Shown: positions 50,959 through 59,492 of the stretch, in pieces
Position numbering within the stretch: position 1 is the stretch's first letter
Layout of the letters: the number at the start of each line of letters is the position of its first letter
Origin: Streptomyces geranii
GTDB lineage: Bacteria; Actinomycetota; Actinomycetes; Streptomycetales; Streptomycetaceae
Length of the DNA stretch: 64,000 nt
NCBI RefSeq assembly: GCF_002954775.1
Contig: NZ_PJME01000041.1
Span: forward strand, 24,892 to 88,891
Reading direction: 5' to 3'
Notes under the pieces: generated by a model
What the model saw: the letters and a program-made list of their open reading frames with translations, nothing else
Told to the model about the DNA's origin: nothing
Databases searched by the model: none
Translations under genes and position numbers: made by a program

Positions 50959-52239
50959 ATGGAAACGCCCCCAGCGCCCCCCATGCCCACAGCGTCCACA
51001 ACATCCACTGCGTCGGCGTACGTCTTCGTCGAGGACCTCCGCGCCGAGGGCACCGCCTCCGTCCTCGACCGGGTCATCGGCACCTACGGCTGTGACACCC
51101 TCACCGTCGCCGCCGCCTACCACCGCGCCCGCGACGTCACCCCGCACGGCCCGAGCCGGGTCACCCTGCGCCACGACGGCGTCCACTTCCTCCCGCCCGC
51201 CGATCTGTTCGGCGGGCTGCGGCTCACCCCGCCGGTACAGCGGGGAGCGGAGGACGAACCCCTCCGTGAGATACGCCGACTGACGGCCGAGCGGGGCGCC
51301 GCCCTGCACGGCTGGACCGTCTTCCTGCACAGCACCACCCTCGGCCTCGCCCACCCCGACGTCACCCAGCAGAACTGCTTCGGCGACCGGGCCGCCCCCG
51401 CCGATCTGTGCCCGGCCCACCCCGACGTACGGGCGTACGCCGTCGCCCTGGCCCGTGCGGTGGCCCGGCAGGGCGTGGACGCGGTGGTCGCCGAGTCCCT
51501 GCACTACGGCACCTTCGGCCACGGCTACCACCACGAACGCAGTTTCGTCCCGCTTGGCCCCCTGGAGGACTTCCTCCTGGGCCTCTGCTTCTGCGAGCAC
51601 TGCGCCGGCCGCGCCCGTACCGCCGGAGCCGATCCGAAAGCGGCCCGCGCGGAGGCCGTACGGCTGGTCGGCCGCGTCCTGGACGGCGCGGAACCGCAGC
51701 CCACCGAGCCGCTGACGACCCCCGACGCGCTCCCCGTCCCCCTCGCCGCCTACGCCCGCGCCCGCCTCGCCACCGTCACCTCCCTCGCCGCGACCGTCGC
51801 CGAAGCCGTCGCCGACGAGGGCTCCCGGCTGGTCTTTCTCGATCTGACCGGCGCGGTCAAGGGCTACGCGGACGGTCGTCCGACAGGTGCCCTCGCCGTC
51901 GACGAGGCCTGGCGGATCGGGGTCGACCCGGCGGCGGTCGGCGCGGTGGTGCCGGGTTACGCGGTGCTCGCGTACGCGCACGACGTCGAGCGGGCCGCCG
52001 CCGACACCGCCGCCTACCGTGCCGTACTCCCCGACACCTGCGCCCTGCGCGCGGTACTGCGCCCGGGCGCCCCCGACACCACCTCCGCCGAGCACCTCGC
52101 GGCCAAGACCCTCGCGGTCACCGGGCCGACGGGCGGTGCGGACGCCGTGGACTTCTACCACTACGGGCTGGTGCCGTTCCCGGTACTGGACCGAGTGGCA
52201 GTGGCAGCGGCAGCGGCTCTGGCGGAACGTCACACCTGA
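50959..52239 (+). CDS. TIM-barrel-like protein of unknown function
   Basis: 426 residues, 20 bases after the IclR gene. The N-terminus starts with a Pro/Thr/Ser run, followed by a sugar-enzyme-like region: T-L-T-V-A-A-A-Y-H, a middle W-T-V-F-L-H, and V-V-A-E-S-L-H-Y-G. The motif L-C-F-C-E-H-C-A-G-R-A (about 212-222) is seen in GHL-type glycoside hydrolase-like barrels (recalled) and may bind metal. Catalytic acids cannot be assigned. Probably acts on the imported substrate. Confidence 0.6.
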   Translation: METPPAPPMPTASTTSTASAYVFVEDLRAEGTASVLDRVIGTYGCDTLTVAAAYHRARDVTPHGPSRVTLRHDGVHFLPPADLFGGLRLTPPVQRGAEDEPLREIRRLTAERGAALHGWTVFLHSTTLGLAHPDVTQQNCFGDRAAPADLCPAHPDVRAYAVALARAVARQGVDAVVAESLHYGTFGHGYHHERSFVPLGPLEDFLLGLCFCEHCAGRARTAGADPKAARAEAVRLVGRVLDGAEPQPTEPLTTPDALPVPLAAYARARLATVTSLAATVAEAVADEGSRLVFLDLTGAVKGYADGRPTGALAVDEAWRIGVDPAAVGAVVPGYAVLAYAHDVERAAADTAAYRAVLPDTCALRAVLRPGAPDTTSAEHLAAKTLAVTGPTGGADAVDFYHYGLVPFPVLDRVAVAAAAALAERHT

Positions 52240-52296
52240 TCTACAACCCCGCTCGACCCGCCCCCCGCCGCCTCCGCCCCCGGTAACGTCGCGAAC

Positions 52297-53025
52297 ATGC
52301 GTGCATTCCGAATACTCCTCATCGTCGCCGTCGTCCTCGGCGGTCTCTTCGTGATCGCCGACCGCGTCGCCGTCGGATTCGCGGAGGACGAGGTCGCGGA
52401 CCGGCTCAGAGCCAGTGAGGGGCTGGCGAGCACTCCGGACGTGTCGATCAAGGGCTTCCCCTTCCTCACCCAGGTCGCGGGCGGCGAGCTGGACGACGTC
52501 GAGGTCGGCATGAAGGACTACGAGGCCGCCACCGGCGTCTCCGGCCAGAAGATCCGGATCGACGACCTGAGCGCCCGGATGCGCGGCGTCGAGTTCACCG
52601 GCGACTACAGCGCCGCCACTGCGGCCACCGCCACCGGCAGCGCGACCGTCTCCTACGACCAGCTCCTCAAGGCCGCCAACGCGGAGACGACCCAGCTGCC
52701 GCTGGGCGTCACCGCGAAGGTCACCGGCCTCTCGGACGGCGGCAACGGCAAGATCAAGGTCGCCGTCGAGGTGAGCGCCCTCAAGGAGCCCGTGTACCTG
52801 CTGAGCAGTGTCACCGTCGTCGACGGGGACACCGTCCGGGTGCGTGCCGACTCGATACCCAGCTTCGACGACATCCAGCTGGCCGCCGCCGACGCCCACT
52901 CGGTCGCCGACTTCGAACAGAAGATCGAGGGTCTGCCGGGTGGCATCAAGCTGGACACGGTGCAGGCCGGGAAGAGCGGTGTGGACATCACGGTGAAGGG
53001 TTCGAACGTCAGCCTGGCGGGGTAG
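52297..53025 (+). CDS. DUF2993/LmeA-like membrane-anchored lipid-binding protein
   Basis: 242 residues. N-terminal membrane anchor (about 5-22), then an extracellular beta-rich domain beginning R-L-R-A-S-E-G and with V-S-I-K-G-F-P-F-L-T-Q. The DUF2993 family includes mycobacterial LmeA, a phospholipid-binding protein needed for lipomannan synthesis. It stands alone, 57 bases after the TIM-barrel gene. Confidence 0.85.
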   Translation: MRAFRILLIVAVVLGGLFVIADRVAVGFAEDEVADRLRASEGLASTPDVSIKGFPFLTQVAGGELDDVEVGMKDYEAATGVSGQKIRIDDLSARMRGVEFTGDYSAATAATATGSATVSYDQLLKAANAETTQLPLGVTAKVTGLSDGGNGKIKVAVEVSALKEPVYLLSSVTVVDGDTVRVRADSIPSFDDIQLAAADAHSVADFEQKIEGLPGGIKLDTVQAGKSGVDITVKGSNVSLAG

Positions 53026-53278
53026 GACGCGTCACGCCGAACCCGTATCCGGCACCGAGGGCCGGGAAGTCCGGCACCGAGGACCGGGAAGTCAGTCCAA
53101 CTGGCGAGACGGCGGCGTCCGTACAGCAGATGGAGTGAGGCGCGGACCCCCGTGCCTCCTGCCCGCACCCCCACCCCCGGGGCGCCCTGTCCCCACGCAT
53201 CCCACATTGCGGACGATCGCATCTCACCATGCGACACCCCGGTGACATCCCCGGCAATCCGTCCCTACGATCGACACC

Positions 53279-53359
53279 ATGCACCGACAGGCGGATCTCA
53301 CGAAGCGGCGGGCAGTAGACCTGTGCCGCGTCGCCGCCATGCTCTGTCGCCCTTTCTGA
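53279..53359 (+). CDS. Putative Cys-containing leader peptide of the sulfurtransferase gene
   Basis: 26 residues: MHRQADLTKRRAVDLCRVAA, then M-L-C-R-P-F. The pattern K/R-R-x-V-D-L-C-R-V-A-x-x-L-C is shared by annotated leader peptides upstream of sulfur-metabolism genes in Streptomyces (recalled). Two Cys codons near the end are positioned for ribosome stalling when Cys-tRNA is scarce. It is too short to be an enzyme and lies 161 bases before the sulfurtransferase. Confidence 0.75.
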   Translation: MHRQADLTKRRAVDLCRVAAMLCRPF

Positions 53360-53519
53360 GCGGAGCGGAAGTGCGTGGCTCAGCAGCCCCCACACCTCTT
53401 CCCTTCCGCACTCGGCGCCCTCGGCCAGGGGCCGTGCGCGATGCGCACCCTCTGCCCCTTCTGTCACATCTGCCCCATCTGCTACACCGCCCCCGCAACT
53501 GCCCCGGAGGAGAAACAGC

Positions 53520-54359
53520 ATGAGCCGCAGCGACGTCCTGGTAGACGCCGACTGGGTCGAGGCCAACCTCGACAACGCCGACATCGCGATCGTGGAGGTG
53601 GACGAGGACACGTCCGCCTACGAGAAGAACCACATCCGCAACGCGATCCGAATCGACTGGACCAAGGACCTCCAGGACCCGGTCCGCCGTGACTTCATCG
53701 ACCAGGAGGGCTTCGAGAAGCTCCTCTCGGCGAAGGGCATCGGCAACGACACCCTGGTCATCCTCTATGGCGGCAACAACAACTGGTTCGCCTCGTACGC
53801 CTACTGGTACTTCAAGCTGTACGGCCACGACAGCGTCAAGCTGCTCGACGGCGGTCGCAAGAAGTGGGAGCTGGACGCCCGCGAGCTGGTGGAAGAGGTC
53901 CCGGAGCGGACCGCCACCGCCTACAAGGCCAAGCCGCAGGACAAGTCCATCCGCGCCTTCCGTGACGACGTGGTCGCCGCGATCGGCTCGCAGAACCTGG
54001 TGGACGTCCGTTCGCCCGACGAGTTCAGCGGCAAGCTGCTCGCGCCCGCGCACCTCCCGCAGGAGCAGTCGCAGCGCCCGGGTCACGTCCCGTCCGCCCG
54101 CAACATCCCGTGGTCGAAGAACGCCAACGACGACGGCACCTTCAAGTCGGACGACGAGCTGAAGGAGCTGTACGCCGACGAGCAGGTCGACCTGGCCAAG
54201 GACACCATCGCGTACTGCCGTATCGGTGAGCGCTCGGCCCTGACCTGGTTCGTCCTGCACGAGCTGCTGGGTGTGGAGAACGTCAAGAACTACGACGGCT
54301 CCTGGACCGAGTACGGCAGCCTCGTCGGCGTCCCGATCGAGCTGGGCGCCAACAAGTAA
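53520..54359 (+). CDS. Thiosulfate sulfurtransferase (two-domain rhodanese)
   Basis: 279 residues behind GGAGGAG. Transfers sulfane sulfur from thiosulfate to cyanide or thiols. The N-terminal rhodanese domain (about 5-130) lacks a catalytic Cys; the C-terminal domain carries C233 in the loop C-R-I-G-E-R-S, the thiosulfate type. Followed by DUF1416 as in other actinobacteria. A leader peptide upstream suggests cysteine-responsive control. Confidence 0.94.
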   Translation: MSRSDVLVDADWVEANLDNADIAIVEVDEDTSAYEKNHIRNAIRIDWTKDLQDPVRRDFIDQEGFEKLLSAKGIGNDTLVILYGGNNNWFASYAYWYFKLYGHDSVKLLDGGRKKWELDARELVEEVPERTATAYKAKPQDKSIRAFRDDVVAAIGSQNLVDVRSPDEFSGKLLAPAHLPQEQSQRPGHVPSARNIPWSKNANDDGTFKSDDELKELYADEQVDLAKDTIAYCRIGERSALTWFVLHELLGVENVKNYDGSWTEYGSLVGVPIELGANK

Positions 54360-54430
54360 GCGAACCCCTGTACACCCGACCGGCCTTCCCTGTCGTCCGG
54401 TCAGACCCCTATCTGTATCTGGAGTAAGAC

Positions 54431-54718
54431 ATGTGTGGAGCGAAGGCCGGCGGCCCGGACGCCTCGACGATCAAGCCCGGTGAGACCACGATCCAGGGTC
54501 AGGTGACCCGCGACGGCGAGCCGGTGGTCGGCTACGTCCGCCTGCTGGACTCGACCGGCGAATTCACGGCCGAGGTTCCGACCTCGGCGACGGGCCAGTT
54601 CCGCTTCTACGCGGCCGAGGGCACGTGGACCGTCCGCGCCCTCGTCCCCGGCGGCACGGCGGACCGTACGGTCGTCGCCCAGACGGGCGGCCTCGCGGAG
54701 GTCGCGATCGCCGTCTGA
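54431..54718 (+). CDS. DUF1416 protein
   Basis: 95 residues starting MCGAKAGGPDAST, with a Cys at residue 2. Beta-sandwich-like fold (G-Q-V-T-R-D-G-E-P-V-V-G-Y-V-R-L) similar to carboxypeptidase-regulatory domains. Almost always encoded beside the two-domain sulfurtransferase, so a role in sulfane-sulfur handling is likely. A terminator-like hairpin follows. Confidence 0.92.
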   Translation: MCGAKAGGPDASTIKPGETTIQGQVTRDGEPVVGYVRLLDSTGEFTAEVPTSATGQFRFYAAEGTWTVRALVPGGTADRTVVAQTGGLAEVAIAV

Positions 54719-54733
54719 CGAGGCACGGTTTCC

Positions 54734-54778
54734 CGAAGGGCCGCACTCCTGGTTTCGCACCAGGGGGGCGGCCTTTCG
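54734..54778 (+). terminator. Probable terminator after DUF1416
   Basis: 11-base stem with one G-T pair (54734-54744 with 54768-54778), continued by an inner CTCCTGG/CCAGGGG helix. Confidence 0.65.
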
Positions 54779-54803
54779 GCGTGCCCGGACCTACCCTGGA
54801 CGT

Positions 54804-55067
54804 ATGTACGCACGTCGTCGGCACGTGTACTTCGCCATGATGGGCACCTGCGTCACGCTCTTCGTCCTGGCCTGGTCGGTCGTGCGCCTGTGGTCGATGC
54901 CAGTGGCGGTCGGCATGTGCCTGGTGGCGATGGTGATCCCGCCGATCGCGGCGATGACCGCCAACCGCCGGGGCCCGGACGACCGCTGGTGGGACGCCCC
55001 GTCCGGCGACGCGAAGTCCGACGAGTGGTGGGACGAGCTGGACGGCAAGAGACGGCGACAGCCGTAG
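54804..55067 (+). CDS. DUF3099 small membrane protein
   Basis: 87 residues: two hydrophobic segments (about 10-28 and 32-50) and a hydrophilic tail with W-W-D repeats (D-D-R-W-W-D, D-E-W-W-D-E). Conserved in actinobacteria; unknown role. The next gene starts 15 bases downstream. Confidence 0.85.
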   Translation: MYARRRHVYFAMMGTCVTLFVLAWSVVRLWSMPVAVGMCLVAMVIPPIAAMTANRRGPDDRWWDAPSGDAKSDEWWDELDGKRRRQP

Positions 55068-55082
55068 CCGGAGAGGACGCGC

Positions 55083-55496
55083 ATGGGTCGTACGAGAGTG
55101 TCCACGGTCGTACTCGACGCGCTCGACGCACACGAGCTGGCCGGCTTCTACGCCCGCCTCCTCGGCTACGAGATCCGCCGCGAGGAACCCGACTGGGTCC
55201 TCATCGGCCCACCCCCGGGCGAGGAGGGCGTCTCCCTCTCCTTCGAGACCGAACGCGCGTACGTCCCCCCGGTCTGGCCGACCCGCGCGCCCGGCGACCA
55301 GCAGATGATGCTCCACCTGGACATCGAGGTCGACGACCTGGAGGGCGAGACGGCGAGAGCGGTGTCGGAGGGCGCCCGCCTGCACGAACATCAGCCGCAG
55401 GACGACGTACGGGTCCTGCTGGATCCGTCGGGGCACCCGTTCTGCCTGTGGGTGGACGAGACTCCGGGGTCCTCCGACGGTTCCATGACCGCGTAG
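55083..55496 (+). CDS. VOC-family (glyoxalase-like) protein
   Basis: 137 residues, one VOC module in two beta-alpha-beta repeats: V-S-T-V-V-L-D-A-L-D-A-H-E-L-A-G-F-Y and the second ending H-L-D-I-E-V-D-D-L-E, then D-P-S-G-H-P-F-C-L. The metal ligands expected in such folds (His/Glu) are only partly conserved, so it may bind a ligand rather than catalyse. Probably co-transcribed with DUF3099. Confidence 0.88.
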   Translation: MGRTRVSTVVLDALDAHELAGFYARLLGYEIRREEPDWVLIGPPPGEEGVSLSFETERAYVPPVWPTRAPGDQQMMLHLDIEVDDLEGETARAVSEGARLHEHQPQDDVRVLLDPSGHPFCLWVDETPGSSDGSMTA

Positions 55497-55584
55497 TCCG
55501 CGAAGATCCGGCGGTAGCGCGTGTGCCGGGTCCGCTGAGTGTGCCCGCGCTGCCACTCCTCGGCGTACCGGAAGACCTGTCGGG

Positions 55585-55980
55585 TCACGCGCCGTGGTCC
55601 GCCCGGTGGTGCCTGCGCATCAGGACGTCGGCGTCGGTCACCGCGCTCGCGTCCGACTCCGCCCGCGCGTTCTGCCGCAGCCCGTCCACCTCGGCGCACG
55701 CCTCGCAGCCGGGCACCGGCAGGGGCGGGCGGCCCAACTCCGAGTAGCCCCAAGTGTCGCGCACGGCACGCTCGTTGGCGGCCCGCACGCCGGCACTCAG
55801 CCGCTGCTCGGGCGTGGCCGCCCGCAGCGACGCGGGCTGCGCCTGCCACTCACATCCACCGCCGAGGGGGCGCAGCAGCGCGTAGGGGCCGACGGTGTCG
55901 CGGTACTCGCCCGCTCTGTCCGTGTCGGGGTCGTAGACGAGGGTGCCGGGCTCGAAGGATGCGGTCGGTTCGGGGGCCAT
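55585..55980 (-). CDS. Hypothetical protein linked to XRE/DUF397 regulators
   Basis: 131 residues from the ATG at 55980 (MAPEPTASFEPGTLVYD), preceded by AAAGGAA; an ATG six codons earlier is less well placed. It starts with a short beta-rich module (V-Y-D-P-D-T-D-R-A-G-E-Y ... V-G-P-Y-A-L-L-R-P-L-G-G-G-C-E-W), the DUF6248/DUF7848-like style of small Streptomyces proteins. Divergent from the XRE gene over an AT-richer region (55981-56156). Confidence 0.75.
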   Translation of the reverse strand: MAPEPTASFEPGTLVYDPDTDRAGEYRDTVGPYALLRPLGGGCEWQAQPASLRAATPEQRLSAGVRAANERAVRDTWGYSELGRPPLPVPGCEACAEVDGLRQNARAESDASAVTDADVLMRRHHRADHGA

Positions 55981-56156
55981 GGATGCCGTTCCTTTCATCC
56001 AACTTCTATACGGAATGCGGTGTTTGTACTACTCTGCGTATTCGGGTTCAGGGTGAGCATGGCCCATGCGTGCCGTCAAAACGCCGCTGGCGGGCGGTTG
56101 TTCGGTGCGTGGAGTCGTAAATTCCATAACTTCCACAGTTCCGCAGGAGGGGCGCG

Positions 56157-56999
56157 ATGTCGTCGAGAAGGGTGATCACCGGGCGGAGCCAGGAGCCCAG
56201 GCGACGGTTCGCGGAGGAGCTGCGCTTACTCCGGGCCGAGCGGGGGGAGAGCCTGCGGCAGCTGGCGGAGGTGTTGGGGTGGGACGCGTCCCTCTTCGGC
56301 AAGCTGGAGAGTGGGGCGACGCTGGGGAGTCCTGAGGTGGCCCAGGCGTTGGATCAGCATTACGGGACGGGTGGGTTGGTACTCACCTTGTGGGAGCTGG
56401 CGGTCGCTGATCCGACGCAGTTCAGGGAGCGGTACCGGCGTTACATGGTGTTGGAGGCCGAGGCGGTCAGCCTGTGGCACTACGCTGCAGCCAACCTGCC
56501 CGGTGTTCTCCAAACCTCCGAATACGCGAGGGAGTTGCTCGCGGCGGGCGGGCTCGACGGGGACGAGCTGGAGGTGCAGGTCGAGGCGCGCGTGGGCCGT
56601 CGCGCGGTGCTGCTGGCCGAGGGCGCCCCACGGTTCCGCACGATCCTCTCCGAGTCCGTGCTGCGGACGCCGCTGCGGGATGCCGCCAAGTGGCGCGAGC
56701 AACTGGAGCACCTGCTGCTGATGGAGCAGCGCAACAACGTCACCATCCACGTGGTGCTGTTGAGCGCCGGACTCCACGGACTGACGAACACCAACACCAT
56801 GTTCCTGCGAGGCACCGACGGCCGCGCCGTGGTGTGGGTCGAGACCGGATACTCGGGCGAACTGGTCCAGGAAACTGCAGACGTCGAACGGCTCCAGCTC
56901 CGATACGATCTGGTACGCGATTTGGCCCTATCGCCGGATGAATCGCGGAAGTTGATCAGGCGGATGTTGGAGGAAGCCTCATGCGAGCCATCGACCTGA
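56157..56999 (+). CDS. XRE-family regulator with DUF5753 domain
   Basis: 280 residues behind GGAGGGG. N-terminal helix-turn-helix with ESLRQLAEVLGWDASLFGKLE; DUF5753 sensor domain (about 95-265) with Y-A-A-A-N-L-P-G-V-L-Q-T and R-T-P-L-R-D. The stop overlaps the start of the DUF397 gene by 19 bases, the classic regulator/DUF397 pair of Streptomyces. Confidence 0.93.
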   Translation: MSSRRVITGRSQEPRRRFAEELRLLRAERGESLRQLAEVLGWDASLFGKLESGATLGSPEVAQALDQHYGTGGLVLTLWELAVADPTQFRERYRRYMVLEAEAVSLWHYAAANLPGVLQTSEYARELLAAGGLDGDELEVQVEARVGRRAVLLAEGAPRFRTILSESVLRTPLRDAAKWREQLEHLLLMEQRNNVTIHVVLLSAGLHGLTNTNTMFLRGTDGRAVVWVETGYSGELVQETADVERLQLRYDLVRDLALSPDESRKLIRRMLEEASCEPST

Positions 57000-57262
57000 A
57001 CAGCTTGACCTGGCGCACGAGCAGCTACAGCAATCAGGACGGAGGCGAGTGCGTCGAAGTCTCCGACGACCTCCTCCGCGCCGCAGCCTGGCGCACGAGC
57101 AGCTACAGCAACCAGGACGGAGGCCAGTGCGTCGAAGTCGCCCCCAACCTCTCCTCCGTCGTACCCGTCCGGGACAGCAAGGACCCCGCCCGTGGCGCCC
57201 TCGTTCTCGCCGCCGGCGCCTGGGCCCACTTCGTCGGAGCTGTCAGGGACAACTCGCTCTAG
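56981..57262 (+). CDS. DUF397 protein with internal duplication
   Basis: 93 residues. DUF397 partners are small proteins titrating the XRE regulator. The core motif W-R-T-S-S-Y-S-N-Q-D-G-G-E/Q-C-V-E-V occurs twice, 26 residues apart, with only one or two differences, while normal DUF397 proteins carry it once. The tail V-P-V-R-D-S-K-D-P is normal. Its stop abuts the stop of the convergent DsrE gene. Confidence 0.92.
   Translation: MRAIDLNSLTWRTSSYSNQDGGECVEVSDDLLRAAAWRTSSYSNQDGGQCVEVAPNLSSVVPVRDSKDPARGALVLAAGAWAHFVGAVRDNSL
57011..57139 (+). repeat. Direct repeat of 51 bases encoding the DUF397 motif twice
   Basis: Copies at 57011-57061 and 57089-57139 (78-base offset) differ at about two positions. 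Recent in-frame duplication of the DUF397 core. Confidence 0.9.
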
Positions 57263-57625
57263 CTAGTAGACGAGTGCCTGGGCGTCGTCCGCCATCGCCT
57301 CCTGGACGAACACCTGCGCCCCGGCGATCCGTACGCCCTTGATGACATCGCTCTCCGTGATGTCCCGCCGGGCCGCGCACTGCGTGCACAGCGTGAGGCG
57401 GCCTGCCGCGAGGACTGACTCGATCAGGTCGGGCAACGGCGCCGCGTGCGGCAACTCGAACTCGGCGGCCCGGCCCGGCAGGGCGAACCACGCCGACTCC
57501 CCGGTCAGCCAGAGCGACACCTCGACCCCGCTGGCCACGGCCACCGCCGCCACCGTGAACGCCTGCGAGCAGCGCTCGGGCGCATCGGCCCCTGCCGTCA
57601 CCTTGATCACGAGCTTCTTCGCCAT
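57263..57625 (-). CDS. DsrE/F-like family protein
   Basis: 120 residues from the ATG at 57625 (MAKKLVIKVTAGADAPERC); the upstream extension is not family sequence. DsrE fold with K-L-V-I-K-V-T-A-G-A-D, V-E-V-S-L-W-L-T-G-E-S and a Cys-containing T-L-C-T-Q-C-A-A-R-R segment that resembles the sulfur-carrying Cys of TusD/DsrE proteins. Exact role unknown. Convergent with DUF397, stop codons directly adjacent. Confidence 0.85.
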   Translation of the reverse strand: MAKKLVIKVTAGADAPERCSQAFTVAAVAVASGVEVSLWLTGESAWFALPGRAAEFELPHAAPLPDLIESVLAAGRLTLCTQCAARRDITESDVIKGVRIAGAQVFVQEAMADDAQALVY

Positions 57626-57738
57626 GGCCGCATGGTAGGCCGGACAGTAGTCCGAATCGTAATCAACGCACTTACAACTCTGGGCATCCGCCATGGGTCT
57701 CCTGTGCGCGCGGATAGGAAATCCGTGCTTCGCGTTGC

Positions 57739-58503
57739 ATGGGGGATGTCTTGGAAGTGTCGGAAGTGATGGACGTGCCGGAAGCGCCGGAAAGACCCGC
57801 GCGCCGGCGTGGGCGCACCGCCGCGCTGATCACCACGGCGGCCGTACTGGGCCTCGTCGCCGGAACCTGCGCGGGCTACCTCGTCCAGGCCGACCGCGAT
57901 CCCACCCCGCTGCCCCCGCTCTCGCAGGTGACGCTGGCGCAGGCGAAGGGGAAGGGGCCCGAGCCGCTGTCGGCGGCTCGGGACCGGCGGGTGCGGACGG
58001 ACGGTGATCTGCGCAAGCTGCTGCTGAAGAAGCCCAAGGGGGCCGAGGAGCCCGAGTACCTGGCGGGCGAGGACGGCTGGCTCGACCTGGCCGACTACGC
58101 GGCCGAGTACGACGAGTCCGGCAGCATGTTCGGCAGCCTCCTCGGCTCCGAGTTCCGGCGGGCCGCCGTCACCGGCTGGATCGCCGGTGACGTCAGTGTG
58201 GAGATCCGGCTGGTCCAGTACCGGCAGGAGGAGACCCTCGCCGCCCCCGAGTCCGCCGAGAACGGCCACTACTGGGCGGAGGAGGAGGCCGGCACCAAGA
58301 GCTACCCGGTCCCCGGCACCGGGGACGGGAAGGCGTACGTCCACACGAAGCCGGCCGCCCAGCTGGAGGACGTGTCGGCCTACAGCGCCGAGGCGTACGC
58401 CTGGCGCGGTGACATCGCCATGGAGATCTGGGTCTACGACTCCAAGCCGGTCTCCAGACAGCTGATCGTGGACCTTGCCAAGCGCCAGATGGAGCGGCTG
58501 TGA
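57739..58503 (+). CDS. Membrane-anchored protein, paralogue A
   Basis: 254 residues: cytosolic Glu/Pro-rich tail, R-R-R-G-R before a membrane segment (about 28-48), then an extracellular domain. First of three tandem paralogues with overlapping stop/start codons. The extracellular part has D-G-W-L-x-x-x-D-Y-A and ends R-Q-L-I-V-D-L-A-K-R-Q-M. No known domain. Confidence 0.75.
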   Translation: MGDVLEVSEVMDVPEAPERPARRRGRTAALITTAAVLGLVAGTCAGYLVQADRDPTPLPPLSQVTLAQAKGKGPEPLSAARDRRVRTDGDLRKLLLKKPKGAEEPEYLAGEDGWLDLADYAAEYDESGSMFGSLLGSEFRRAAVTGWIAGDVSVEIRLVQYRQEETLAAPESAENGHYWAEEEAGTKSYPVPGTGDGKAYVHTKPAAQLEDVSAYSAEAYAWRGDIAMEIWVYDSKPVSRQLIVDLAKRQMERL

Positions 58504-59492
58504 CCGAGTCCGTACCTGCACCTGAGTCCGAACCTGTGGCCGAGGCCGAGGCCGAGCCCGTATCCGGGGTCGAGCCTGTGTCCGAGGCCGATCCTGTGTC
58601 CGAGGTCGAGGTCGAGCTTGCCTCTGAGGCCGAGCCCGTATCCGAGGCCGAGCCTGTGTCCGAGGTCGAAGCCGAACCCGTACTCGTGCCTGAGTCCGAA
58701 GCCGTGTCGCCCGCGAAGCGATCGCGGCTGCGTCCGCGTCGGGTCGCCGTCGTTCTCGGGTCCGTCCTGCTGGCCGGGGCCGTCGTCGCCGGGGTCGGCT
58801 TCACGGTCGTCACCGTGGACGGGGCGGACCGGGACGCGGGTGCGCCCGTCTTCAAGTTCCCGAAGACCTCGGCCGACGACGAGGTCGAGGCGGCGGCCCC
58901 GTCCGGGCTCGCCGCGGTGCTCGTGCCGTACGGGGAGAGCGGCTGGTACCGGGGGCCCGACCTCGGTGAGTTCGGGTACGACGCCCAGCTCAGCGGCGCC
59001 CAGGCCACGGCGCTGCGCAAGGAGTCGCTGAGCGGGCTGCCCCGTTCGCAGCGCAAGCAGCTGGAGAAGCAGATCGACCGGCAGCGGATCAAGGGCATGG
59101 CGATGCGCAGTTACATCAACGCGGAGGTGAGCGACCTCAGCGACAACGAGGGCGTCTACTCCGTGAACCTCGTGCTGGCCCGGATGGGCAGTTCGGCGGC
59201 CGTACGGGACCTCGGGACCTACCAGCAGGAGTTCCTCGACGCCCTGGACATCTTCCGCCCGGGCCCGCAGATCAAGGGCCACAAGAACGCCAAGTGCTTC
59301 CTGCCGCCCAAGGACGACGAGGAGAACGAGGACGACGGCCCCGGCCTCGAAACCATGTACTGCTCCGCCTACCAGGGAGACGTCCTGGTCACCGCGACCG
59401 CCGACGGTCCCGCACCACTCGACACCAAGGGAGTCGCGATGCTCCTGAGCGAGCAGCTCGACCGCATCGCCGAGCCGGGGGTGGCGGTATGA
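58500..59492 (+). CDS. Membrane-anchored protein with Glu-Pro-Val repeats, paralogue B
   Basis: 330 residues, GTG start in a 4-base overlap. The cytosolic N-terminus (about 1-65) consists of repeats such as E-P-V-S-E-A-D and E-V-E-A-E, all acidic. R-L-R-P-R-R precedes the membrane segment (about 77-97); the extracellular domain shares Y-G-E-S-G-W-Y and L-S-E-Q-L-D with its neighbours' layout. Function unknown. Confidence 0.75.
   Translation: MTESVPAPESEPVAEAEAEPVSGVEPVSEADPVSEVEVELASEAEPVSEAEPVSEVEAEPVLVPESEAVSPAKRSRLRPRRVAVVLGSVLLAGAVVAGVGFTVVTVDGADRDAGAPVFKFPKTSADDEVEAAAPSGLAAVLVPYGESGWYRGPDLGEFGYDAQLSGAQATALRKESLSGLPRSQRKQLEKQIDRQRIKGMAMRSYINAEVSDLSDNEGVYSVNLVLARMGSSAAVRDLGTYQQEFLDALDIFRPGPQIKGHKNAKCFLPPKDDEENEDDGPGLETMYCSAYQGDVLVTATADGPAPLDTKGVAMLLSEQLDRIAEPGVAV

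Noticed and set aside
50815..52899. Minus-strand open frame of almost 700 codons opposite the IclR, TIM-barrel and DUF2993 genes
   Set aside because: Spans three real genes and has a Gly/Val/Asp-rich shadow composition.
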